Positions 1 to 6,421 of a DNA stretch of 6,421 bases are shown one piece after another. Source of the stretch: Candidatus Gastranaerophilales bacterium. GTDB taxonomy: Bacteria; Cyanobacteriota; Vampirovibrionia; Gastranaerophilales; Gastranaerophilaceae. Made by a program: the position numbers and the translations under genes. Position 1 is the stretch's first letter. Every line of letters begins with the position of its first letter. The stretch covers positions 1 to 6,421 of the forward strand of contig CALUSZ010000202.1 in the NCBI GenBank assembly GCA_944323495.1. The letters are read 5' to 3'. Under the pieces are notes generated by a model. It searched no databases. It was not told the origin of the DNA and saw only the letters and a list, made by a program, of their open reading frames with translations.

Positions 1-2
1 CT

Positions 3-1706
3 TTTAATAAACAGATTGACAAAGGCGGCGACAATAAGACTTATTGGGAAACTGCCAAAGAACAGGCTCAAAAGATTAACGAAGCTGAAAAGAATTACGA
101 TGCAGAAGTAGAAAAGATTAAAAATGAGAATAAAACCACAAAAGTAACAGTAACAGATTTGCCTGATAGTGAAAAAGCTCTTAAGGACGAATTAACTAAT
201 GCGCAGAAAGCGTATGATAATGAATTAAAAAATTTAGTAGATTCTGAAAAATCAAAATTAGCTTCAAGTGGTAAAGCTACAACAACTGCTACAATAAAAC
301 CTGCAGCAGAAATGAGTGTTCCAACTCGTTTTAAAGACTTTACAGAATTTGAAAAGGCATATAAGCCGCTGCAACAAGCATATGAAACTGCTATAAGCAG
401 CTCTCATTCAACTGCTGATTATGTTGCAGCTCAAACTAAGTATAATTCAATGGAAAGCACAATTACAGATCTTTATAACAATGCTCAAAAGAAAGCTGAA
501 AAGTTCAAAAACCCGGCTAGAGCTTTTGAACAAAAGAAAAATGGCGGCATGTTTACAAGCATACTTAAACCATTCGGTATCTCTGATACATCTATTTATA
601 ATGATATTTTGACTGAGGTTGAAAATAAAATTTATCCTACACCTTCTGGCTTAACTCAAGAACAAATCAGAGGTTTAGGTGAATTTAAAAATGAAACTGA
701 TCCTGCTAATATAGGAAAAATAAAAAAAGCATTAACAAAGACAGAGGAATTACATATTATTAAAGATAAGTCAGGTAAGCTAATCGGATATGTAAAAGTT
801 CCTAAAGGCACTTATGATCAAGCATTAGATATTATTCAAAAAGAAGCAAAAGAACAGCAGAAGAAGATTGCAGAAGAACTGTTAGGTAATGCAAGAGAAC
901 GCTTCAACTTAAGAGCTCAAATCAGTGATTTTGATAAAAATTTCAAAGTAAGTGATGAGTTAATGAAAAAAGCCGGAGTAACATCGCCAATCGGCCTTGA
1001 TACAGCAGCTAACTATGAAGCTGATATGAAAGTAATTGATAATGTAAAAGGTATAGACCGTTCAAGATTATTCCCTCCTGAATTATCAATTGTAGATAAA
1101 TACACTACTACAGGAAGTCCGCGTGATGCTTATAATATGGCGGAAGCAAGAAAAACTATTGCTAAAAAATATGAAGCAGGGAAGAAGGTTATTACTGATA
1201 AATTAGATAATATTCTGACACAAGACTCGCGTTTAGCTGAATTGAAACAAGAAATGCAAAATGTAGAAAATAAAGATAAAGGTGTTAGAAAAGCAACAGG
1301 AAATCTTAGAAAGAAATTCCCTGAATTCTTTACAACAACATCTAATCCGGCACTTTCTGATACAGAAATAGCTTCAAAAGCTGAAGAAGCTGCAAAGAAA
1401 GCTATAGAAGGCAAAAAGGTTGCTACTGATTTGAAAACTGTACAAAACAAAGTAGCAGAAAAAATTAAAGAATTAGGCTTAGAAGGTAAAGAACTTTCTA
1501 AAGATGAGTTAGATAAAATCGTAACAGAAAAACTTGGTACAAAGACAGAATATACTGAAAAAGTTAGAAAAACTGCACAAGAAGCTATCGAAAAGAACCT
1601 TGAAAAATATACAAAAGGTAGCAGAGGTTGGACAGCTCTTGCCGGTGCCGCAGTCTTAGCTTTAGCAGGACTTGGTATCGCAGCAGCAACCAAGAAAGAC
1701 GCATAA
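3..1706 (+). CDS. Unrecognised Lys-rich helical protein with C-terminal membrane anchor (5' end off window)
   Basis: I do not recognise this protein and assign no function. The reading frame is open from position 3, so the true start lies left of the window. The TTG at 159 is only an internal Leu codon; 567 residues are visible before the TAA. The chain is very rich in Lys, Glu, Ala and Thr, has no cysteine, and alternates long charged, probably helical or coiled-coil stretches (about 14-50, 52-80, 220-260, 395-420, 450-535) with short Pro/Gly linkers. Degenerate units such as AEKNYDAEVEKI and AQKAYDNELKNL recur near the visible N-terminus. The end is distinctive: GSRGW, an Ala/Leu/Gly-rich hydrophobic helix (about 543-562), then a short TKKDA tail. 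This looks like a tail anchor, or more remotely a C-terminal sorting signal. A strong terminator follows, so the gene ends its transcription unit. It could be a cell-surface, scaffold or polar structural protein; that is inference only. Confidence 0.85.
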   Translation, partial: FNKQIDKGGDNKTYWETAKEQAQKINEAEKNYDAEVEKIKNENKTTKVTVTDLPDSEKALKDELTNAQKAYDNELKNLVDSEKSKLASSGKATTTATIKPAAEMSVPTRFKDFTEFEKAYKPLQQAYETAISSSHSTADYVAAQTKYNSMESTITDLYNNAQKKAEKFKNPARAFEQKKNGGMFTSILKPFGISDTSIYNDILTEVENKIYPTPSGLTQEQIRGLGEFKNETDPANIGKIKKALTKTEELHIIKDKSGKLIGYVKVPKGTYDQALDIIQKEAKEQQKKIAEELLGNARERFNLRAQISDFDKNFKVSDELMKKAGVTSPIGLDTAANYEADMKVIDNVKGIDRSRLFPPELSIVDKYTTTGSPRDAYNMAEARKTIAKKYEAGKKVITDKLDNILTQDSRLAELKQEMQNVENKDKGVRKATGNLRKKFPEFFTTTSNPALSDTEIASKAEEAAKKAIEGKKVATDLKTVQNKVAEKIKELGLEGKELSKDELDKIVTEKLGTKTEYTEKVRKTAQEAIEKNLEKYTKGSRGWTALAGAAVLALAGLGIAAATKKDA

Positions 1707-1744
1707 GTCTTAAATAACTAATTAGCCTATTATTTTACAAACAT

Positions 1745-1780
1745 AAAAATCTGCCGGTAAAACGGCAGATTTTTTATTTT
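1745..1780 (+). terminator. Rho-independent terminator after the first gene
   Basis: A perfect 12-bp inverted repeat pairs AAAAATCTGCCG (1745-1756) with CGGCAGATTTTT (1763-1774) around the 6-base loop GTAAAA. The T-run at the end of the stem continues as a broken T-tract to about 1782. The stem starts 38 bases after the stop codon of the upstream gene and ends before the next start, so it separates the unrecognised gene from the glycosyltransferase-waaA unit. The A-run on the left arm could give weak termination on the opposite strand too, but no minus-strand gene is seen here. Confidence 0.93.
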
Positions 1781-1781
1781 T

Positions 1782-1797
1782 TATGATATTATTATAG
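1782..1797 (+). promoter_or_regulatory. Candidate -10 region for the glycosyltransferase-waaA unit
   Basis: A strong terminator precedes this spot, so transcription of the next gene should begin between it and 1823. The stretch contains overlapping -10-like hexamers, TATGAT (1782-1787) and TATTAT (1787-1792), each 5 of 6 to TATAAT. No convincing -35 lies 16-18 bases upstream, because that space is occupied by the terminator stem and T-tract. This is a weak call that rests mainly on position. Confidence 0.25.
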
Positions 1798-1810
1798 ACG
1801 TTACAGTTTT

Positions 1811-1817
1811 GAGGGAG
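1811..1817 (+). promoter_or_regulatory. Shine-Dalgarno site of the glycosyltransferase gene
   Basis: GAGGGAG lies five bases before the ATG at 1823. It fixes that ATG as the start and shows that this genome uses Shine-Dalgarno initiation, which makes its absence before dnaE notable. Confidence 0.75.
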
Positions 1818-1822
1818 CGGTT

Positions 1823-3466
1823 ATGGAAAAGGCTAAAGAATTTGTATTTAAACATCAGGAAATATTTACCCTGCTTGGACTGGGTGTGTTATTTTATTTT
1901 ATATTCTTCCATAATATCTGGGCTTATGCCTTGATGGACGTTGATGAATCAAGATATGTTTCTATGGCAAAAGATATGTTTAATACAAAGGATTTCCTGA
2001 CTTTGTATCTTAATAAGGAATTTTTCTTTGAAAAACCACCGCTGTATTTCTGGGGAGAATGCCTATCCTTTGCTCTATTTGGAAAGATAACCGAGTTTAC
2101 CGCAAGATTTCCTGTAGCACTATATGGTACTTTATGCGGATTTTTAACCTATTTTATGGGAAGAAAAATCGTTTCAAGAACTTATGGTGTTGTTTCAGCC
2201 CTTATACTTGCAACTTCTTTAGAGTTTTTAATACTTTCTAAATTCGCTATTTTAGATATTGTTGTTTCAACCTGTGTTTGGTTCTCTCTCTGTTTTGGAA
2301 TGCTTACTTTCTTCTGTGAAGAAAAGAATAAAAAATATTTCTGGTGGCTTTTCTATATATTTTCAGGACTGGCAGTCATGGCAAAAGGTATTCCCGGATT
2401 TGTCGTTCCGTTTGGTTCAATGTTTTTTATTGCAATAGTTTCCAAAAGATTTAAAGAAATTTTCAGGCCTCAATATTTTATAGTCGGGTTTATTCTTTTC
2501 TTCTTGATTACACTTCCGTGGCATATTGTTATGTTAAAGATGCATGATCCGCTATTCTTTAATGAATATGTAATGAAGCACCATATTTCACGTTTCTTAG
2601 GGTCAAAAGATTTGGGCAGACAGCAGCCGTTCTATTTCTATCTGCTTACTATATTATGGGGATTTTTCCCTTGGATTGTATCTACTTTATCAGTTCTTAT
2701 AAGAAAAATTATCAAAAAAGATTTTGAATTCAAGAATATGACAGATACAAGAAGGTTTTTGCTATATAACGGAATTATAGCTGTATTTACACTGCTCTTT
2801 TTCTCTTCATCAAAGACTAAGCTAATAACATATATCTTACCTATTTATCCCTCACTTGCTTGCCTTGGCGGGCATATATGGACTAATTATATTGAAAAAG
2901 GTGAATACAGCAGAATTATTAACAAAACGGTTTATGTAATCGGCGGAATATTTATTATTGCATCAATTGCCGCTGCATATACGTGGTGGTATCTGCCATG
3001 CCAGCTAAATTATGATATTGCTTCGGCTAAGCCGCTTTGTATTACGTTACTATTTTTATGCGGGCTGTTGTCAATTATTTTTGCTAAAAAAGAAAAATTT
3101 GCAGGCGTATTCTTTACCTATGTAATATTTATGCTCTGTTTATCAGCATTTGGAACGGAAAAGTTCTTTAAGATTGATTACAAATTCGGTCAAGATGATT
3201 TATTAAAATACGCTCAATATGCAAAGGCTAATAATAAGACCCTCACTTGCTACAGGTTTTCGCATAAGTATTCTTTAATTTATTATGGCGGAAAGCCGGT
3301 TGAATACGGAAAAGAATATGGGATTAATGAGTTAAAGCAGGCTCTAAATAAAGAAAATAATCTGGTTATTATTCCTCATAAAGCAATGGAAGATGATGTA
3401 AAAGCGCTTAAGTACAATATAATAGATGACGGAAGAAAATATGTTCTTGTAGAGGGTATCAAATGA
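1823..3466 (+). CDS. ArnT/PMT-like polyprenyl-phosphate-sugar glycosyltransferase (GT39/GT83 type), inner membrane
   Basis: This 547-residue protein has the ArnT plan: about 12-13 hydrophobic helices up to residue 442, then a soluble, presumably periplasmic C-terminal domain (about 446-547). Family signatures appear in order. The first external loop has DESRY (41-45), matching the acidic catalytic motif of GT-C enzymes, followed by FEKPPLYFW (69-77) and ARFP (94-97). Then come an Asp in ILD (D145) that probably matches the second ArnT acidic residue, MAKGIPG (186-192), LPWH (231-234), and KTKLITYILPIYP (331-343), close to the ArnT KLPTYILP-type motif. Enzymes of this family move a sugar from a polyprenyl-phosphate carrier onto lipid A, another lipid or protein on the periplasmic side. 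Which sugar and acceptor cannot be told: no aminoarabinose synthesis genes are visible, so I do not use the symbol arnT. Its overlap with waaA favours lipid A or core as acceptor. Start ATG is backed by GAGGGAG. Confidence 0.9.
   Translation: MEKAKEFVFKHQEIFTLLGLGVLFYFIFFHNIWAYALMDVDESRYVSMAKDMFNTKDFLTLYLNKEFFFEKPPLYFWGECLSFALFGKITEFTARFPVALYGTLCGFLTYFMGRKIVSRTYGVVSALILATSLEFLILSKFAILDIVVSTCVWFSLCFGMLTFFCEEKNKKYFWWLFYIFSGLAVMAKGIPGFVVPFGSMFFIAIVSKRFKEIFRPQYFIVGFILFFLITLPWHIVMLKMHDPLFFNEYVMKHHISRFLGSKDLGRQQPFYFYLLTILWGFFPWIVSTLSVLIRKIIKKDFEFKNMTDTRRFLLYNGIIAVFTLLFFSSSKTKLITYILPIYPSLACLGGHIWTNYIEKGEYSRIINKTVYVIGGIFIIASIAAAYTWWYLPCQLNYDIASAKPLCITLLFLCGLLSIIFAKKEKFAGVFFTYVIFMLCLSAFGTEKFFKIDYKFGQDDLLKYAQYAKANNKTLTCYRFSHKYSLIYYGGKPVEYGKEYGINELKQALNKENNLVIIPHKAMEDDVKALKYNIIDDGRKYVLVEGIK
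3451..3456 (+). promoter_or_regulatory. Shine-Dalgarno site of waaA inside the upstream gene
   Basis: AGAGGG lies six bases before the waaA ATG at 3463, within the last codons of the glycosyltransferase. With the ATGA stop-start overlap at 3463-3466 it points to translational coupling of the two genes. Confidence 0.65.
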
Positions 3467-4670
3467 TAGGATTTGTTAGCGAAGCGATTTTTAGACTTAT
3501 ATATCCTCTGCTTTTAATATTACATAAAAAGGCCGGATATTCTGATGAGGCATTTATACAAAAATGCGGTTATATTGGCAATTTTGTGCCAAATGAAAGA
3601 GTTATCATGTTTCACGGGGTTTCTGTCGGTGAAATAAACGCAATTGAAAAGCTTGTAAAAGAAACCAGAAAGGCTTTTCCTGACTCAAAAATCGTTGTCA
3701 CAACAGGAACAAATACAGGGCAGGAGATTGCTCATAAAAAGCTCGGCGAGACAGCGGATTTAATAACGTACTTCCCGTTTGATACTCCAAGCTGCGTGGA
3801 AAGATTTCTTGATAAAGTCAAACCAGCGGATATTTTGATGGCAGAAACAGAAATTTGGCCTAATTTCGGGGGTAAATGTAAGAAACACGGCATAAATTTG
3901 TACATAATAAACGGGAGAATATCAGATAGAACTTTCCGTTCATACAAGAAGCTAAAATTCTTCTTCAAGCCGCTTTTGAGGAACTATACCGGAATATTTA
4001 CCCAGAGTAGGGAGGATTTAAATAAGTTTTTAGATCTCGGCGCAAATCCTGAAACAACCAAAAGAATGAATAATTTGAAATTTGATATTACCCCGCCTGA
4101 AATTAATTTTGAGTTTGAAAGGGGGGGGAGAGTATTTCTTGCGGCCTCTACTCATTCTGGAGAAGATGAAATTGTTTTCAATGTTTATAAAAAATTAAAA
4201 GAAAAGTATCCTGATTTAAAGTTTATAATTGCTCCAAGACACTTAACAAGACTTGACGAGGTGAAATCTATTATAAAAACCTATTGTCTCCGATCAACAG
4301 GAGCGTCTTTAGCAGATAATGATATTATGATACTTGATACTATGGGTGAGCTGGGTAAAATTTTGCTTTTGCTGATATTGCATTTATAGGTGGAAGTTTT
4401 AATAAAACAGGAGGACATAATCCGCTTGAGGCTGTAATATTTGGAAAACCTGTTATATCAGGCCCTTCTATCAATAATTTTAAAGACATTTACGCAATTA
4501 TTCAAAACGCAGGTGCCGGATTTGTGGTAAAAACGAAGGAAGAGTTATTTAATACCGCGGACAAGCTTTTATCAGATGAAACTTTTTACCAAAAAACATC
4601 AGAGGCTTGTATAAATGTTTTTAAGGAACAGCAAGGCGCTCTGGATTTTGTATTAAATGTTTTAAAATAA
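3463..4670 (+). pseudogene. waaA: 3-deoxy-D-manno-octulosonic acid (Kdo) transferase, frame broken by a 1-base deletion
   Basis: WaaA (KdtA) transfers Kdo from CMP-Kdo to the lipid A precursor on the cytoplasmic face of the inner membrane. The first frame gives 308 residues: an N-terminal hydrophobic anchor (about 7-20), HGVSVGE with the likely catalytic Glu57, AETEIWPN (127-134), NNLKFD (203-208), AASTHSGEDE (227-236), APRH (257-260) and LDTMGEL (291-297). The frame then turns into a nonsense tail, KILLLLILHL, and stops at 4387-4389. In the neighbouring frame the family sequence resumes at once from about 4362: ADIAFIGGS, GGHNPLEA (HNPLE at 4416-4430), GPSINNFKDI, ending at TAA 4668-4670. 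Adding one T to the run at 4361-4364 restores a 402-residue protein, close to the roughly 420-425 usual. The downstream part shows no decay, so the change is recent, a strain variant, or a read error. If real, the product loses about 100 C-terminal residues including the CMP-Kdo-binding motif and should be inactive. A canonical slippery heptamer in phase is not present. Confidence 0.9.
4121..4128 (+). repeat. G8 homopolymer inside waaA
   Basis: Eight consecutive G bases encode part of ERGGR in the linker between the two Rossmann-like halves of WaaA. NNLKFD upstream and AASTHSGE downstream are in the same frame, so eight is the in-frame count. Such a G run is conspicuous in an AT-rich gene and is of the length at which slipped-strand indels become frequent. 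Confidence 0.9.
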
Positions 4671-4697
4671 AATTTTACAAACGTTAATATGTTTATG

Positions 4698-4706
4698 TGC
4701 TAGATT
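4698..4706 (+). promoter_or_regulatory. Candidate extended -10 element just before dnaE
   Basis: TGCTAGATT reads as an extended -10 (TGN followed by TAGATT, 4 of 6 to TATAAT) and would place the start of transcription about seven bases on, at or next to the dnaE ATG at 4713. A TTTACA at 4674-4679 resembles a -35 but sits 21 bases away, longer than usual. The alternative is that dnaE is simply read through from waaA, since no terminator hairpin is visible in 4671-4712. Confidence 0.25.
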
Positions 4707-4712
4707 TATAAT

Positions 4713-6421
4713 ATGTCGAAATTGATACCATTACATATCCACTCAGAGTATTCACTTCTTGATGGAACAATAAGAATAGGGGATTTGGTTAAATATGCGG
4801 TAGATAATGAACTTCCGGCAATTGCGGTTACTGATCACGGGGTTATGTATTCAGCAATTGAATTCTATGAAAAAGCTAAAGAAGCCGGTATAAATCCGCT
4901 TATCGGGTGTGAATTTTATGTTCATGATGGCGATATTCATGTTCATGATAATAACAATAATCCGCTTTATCACCTGATTTTGATATGTAAAGATTCTGTC
5001 GGCTATAAAAACATGATTAAGCTGGTTTCTACGGCCTGGTGCGAAGGATTTTACTATAAGCCGAGAATAAATTTTGATTTATTAAAAGAACACCATGAAG
5101 GCTTGATATGCGCTTCTGCTTGCCTTGGCGGAGAAGTATTACAGCATCTCTTAAAACAGGAATATGATAAGGCTAAAGAGACTGCGCAAAGGTACAAAGA
5201 TTTATTTGGCGATGATTATTATATTGAGCTTCAAGACCATAATCTTGAAGAACAGAAGCGGACAAATCCTGATTTGATAAAAATTGCAAAAGAGCTCGGG
5301 ATTAAGATGATTATTACAAACGACTCACACTACTTAAGGCGTGAGGACGCTGATGCGCAGGATTCTCTATTATGCTTGCAGACAAATGCTGATAAGGACG
5401 ATCCTAACCGCTTTCATTTTCCGAATAATGAGTTTTATATCAAGTCAAAAGAAGAAATGCGCAAAGCTTTCTCATGGATGGACGATGAGACATTTGAAGA
5501 GTGCGTAAAAAATACTGAAGAAGCCGCCGCAAAATGCCATATTGAAATTGAGCTTGGAAACGCGCCGCTTCCTCATTATGATGTGCCGGAAGGCTATACA
5601 AACGAGACTTATCTTGAGCATATTGTGTATGAAGGCTTAAAAAAACGTTACGGTGAAATAACTCCGGAGCTTAAAGAGCGCGTAGATTATGAACTGCGGG
5701 TTATTAATAAAATGGGATTTCCGGCATACTTCCTTATCACTTGGGATTTTATTCATTATGCAAAAACCCATAATATTCCTGTCGGCCCCGGAAGGGGGTC
5801 GGCTGCGGGAAGCGTTGTTGCGTATGCGCTTGAAATAACGGATTTGGATCCTATAAAGCATAATCTGTTGTTTGAAAGATTCTTAAACGAAGAACGTTTC
5901 ACAATGCCTGATATTGATATTGACTTTTGTATTGAAAAAAGACGTCAGGTTATTGATTATGTTACTCAAAAATACGGTGAGGACAGAGTCTGCCAAATTA
6001 TTACATTCTCTACTTATGCACCAAAGGCAGCTTTTAAAGGTGTCGCACGTATTCTAAAAGTTCCGTTTGCAGAAAGTAACAGACTTACAGGTTTGATTGA
6101 ACCGGCAATAGAGTTAGCTCAGGCAACAAATCCAAAAGCAAAATGGATAAAAGACGCTATTCAAGTTGAGGGTTCTGAACTTAGAAAATTATATGATGAG
6201 GATTACCAGATTCCTAATCCGGAAACAGGTAAAAGTGTAAGCTTTAAAAAGCTTATAGACATGTCAATGGCAATCGAAGGCTTAAAGTGCGGAACAGGTA
6301 CACACGCGGCCGGAGTTATAATTTCACACGCGCCTTTGGATACAATAATCCCTGTTCAGCCGTCAAAAGACGGAATTGTACAGACAGGTTATCCGCCTCA
6401 TGAAGTTACAGAAGTTCTTTC
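4713..6421 (+). CDS. dnaE: DNA polymerase III alpha subunit, N-terminal half (3' end off window)
   Basis: DnaE is the catalytic subunit of the replicative polymerase. The frame stays open to the window edge, giving 569 of the usual 1,100 or so residues. The PHP domain (about 4-210) carries LHIHSEYSLLDG (7-18), TDHG (40-43), GCEFY (65-69), YHL (86-88), CASACLGGE (133-141) and NDSHY (203-207). Its likely metal ligands H8, H10, D17, H42, E67, H87, C137, D204 and H206 all appear present, unlike the degenerate PHP of E. coli. The polymerase core follows with VGPGRGSAAGS (357-367) and PDIDIDF (399-405), whose Asp400 and Asp402 match the first two catalytic Asp. GTHAAGVIIS comes later. The third catalytic Asp (KMDFLGL-type motif) lies just beyond the edge. 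The start is firm: an in-frame TAG sits at 4701-4703, and the PHP motif begins at residue 7. No Shine-Dalgarno sequence precedes it. waaA ends 42 bases upstream. Confidence 0.97.
   Translation, partial: MSKLIPLHIHSEYSLLDGTIRIGDLVKYAVDNELPAIAVTDHGVMYSAIEFYEKAKEAGINPLIGCEFYVHDGDIHVHDNNNNPLYHLILICKDSVGYKNMIKLVSTAWCEGFYYKPRINFDLLKEHHEGLICASACLGGEVLQHLLKQEYDKAKETAQRYKDLFGDDYYIELQDHNLEEQKRTNPDLIKIAKELGIKMIITNDSHYLRREDADAQDSLLCLQTNADKDDPNRFHFPNNEFYIKSKEEMRKAFSWMDDETFEECVKNTEEAAAKCHIEIELGNAPLPHYDVPEGYTNETYLEHIVYEGLKKRYGEITPELKERVDYELRVINKMGFPAYFLITWDFIHYAKTHNIPVGPGRGSAAGSVVAYALEITDLDPIKHNLLFERFLNEERFTMPDIDIDFCIEKRRQVIDYVTQKYGEDRVCQIITFSTYAPKAAFKGVARILKVPFAESNRLTGLIEPAIELAQATNPKAKWIKDAIQVEGSELRKLYDEDYQIPNPETGKSVSFKKLIDMSMAIEGLKCGTGTHAAGVIISHAPLDTIIPVQPSKDGIVQTGYPPHEVTEVL

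Noticed and set aside
159..161. TTG as the start of the first gene
   Set aside because: The same frame is open and of the same character from position 3, so the gene starts left of the window. TTG here is an internal Leu, and the preceding bases (AGTAACAGTAACAGA) hold no Shine-Dalgarno site.
421..612. 63-residue plus-strand open frame inside the first gene
   Set aside because: It is an alternate-frame shadow of the longer open frame, with no ribosome binding site or recognisable sequence.
1130..1693. 187-residue open frame on the minus strand
   Set aside because: It lies wholly inside the Lys/Glu/Ala-rich first gene on the other strand, has a Ser/Phe/Ala-rich composition typical of the complement of such codons, and shows no family motif or ribosome binding site.
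2059..2241. 60-residue plus-strand open frame inside the glycosyltransferase
   Set aside because: It is out of frame with the conserved membrane enzyme and has no support.
3732..3968. 78-residue minus-strand open frame inside waaA
   Set aside because: It overlaps the strongly conserved waaA motifs on the + strand, with no independent support.
4357..4371. Programmed -1 ribosomal frameshifting in waaA
   Set aside because: Zero-frame codons AAA ATT TTG CTT TTG do not form an X XXY YYZ slippery heptamer in phase, no obvious downstream stem was seen, and recoding is not a known feature of waaA. An indel or read error is simpler.
4707..4712. Perfect TATAAT hexamer directly before the dnaE ATG, with TTAATA 17 bases upstream
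   Set aside because: As a -10 it would start transcripts near 4719, inside the coding region after the start codon, and the next in-frame ATG (codon 45) would delete half of the PHP motifs. It is most likely chance in AT-rich sequence.
5637..5861. 74-residue minus-strand open frame inside dnaE
   Set aside because: It runs opposite the conserved GPGRGS region of DnaE and has no motif of its own.

Overview
The window is AT-rich and all its genes lie on the + strand. It carries one gene cut by the left edge, two envelope-polysaccharide genes, and the first half of the replicative DNA polymerase gene, cut by the right edge. TGA acts as a stop codon (end of the glycosyltransferase), and two of the three visible starts have Shine-Dalgarno sequences, so this is ordinary bacterial code 11. 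A Kdo transferase gene implies a lipopolysaccharide-type outer membrane. The AT-rich composition, the Lys-rich proteins and this gene mix would suit an uncultured gut lineage such as Gastranaerophilales/Melainabacteria. That placement is an impression, not something the sequence proves.

Layout. Positions 3-1706 are the C-terminal 567 residues of a Lys-rich, cysteine-free, largely helical protein that ends in one hydrophobic helix (a tail-anchor-like C-terminus). I recognise no family. It is closed by a strong intrinsic terminator (1745-1780). Positions 1823-3466 encode a polytopic ArnT/PMT-type glycosyltransferase (lipid-linked sugar donor). Its stop codon overlaps the start of waaA/kdtA (Kdo transferase, 3463-4670) in an ATGA junction. 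The waaA frame is broken by one missing base near 4361-4364, although every conserved motif continues intact in the neighbouring frame. Positions 4713-6421 are the N-terminal 569 residues of DnaE, the DNA polymerase III alpha subunit, with an apparently metal-competent PHP domain and the GPGRGS and PDIDIDF polymerase motifs.

How they fit together. The glycosyltransferase and waaA form a translationally coupled pair that probably acts on lipid A or the LPS core: WaaA on the cytoplasmic face of the inner membrane, the ArnT-like enzyme on the periplasmic face. dnaE follows after a 42-base gap with no recognisable ribosome binding site, and may have its own promoter. The points most worth a second look are the waaA frameshift, the G8 tract inside waaA, the unrecognised tail-anchored protein, and the start region of dnaE. 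I found no mobile element, CRISPR array, tRNA or rRNA, and no clear evidence of a new multi-gene system.
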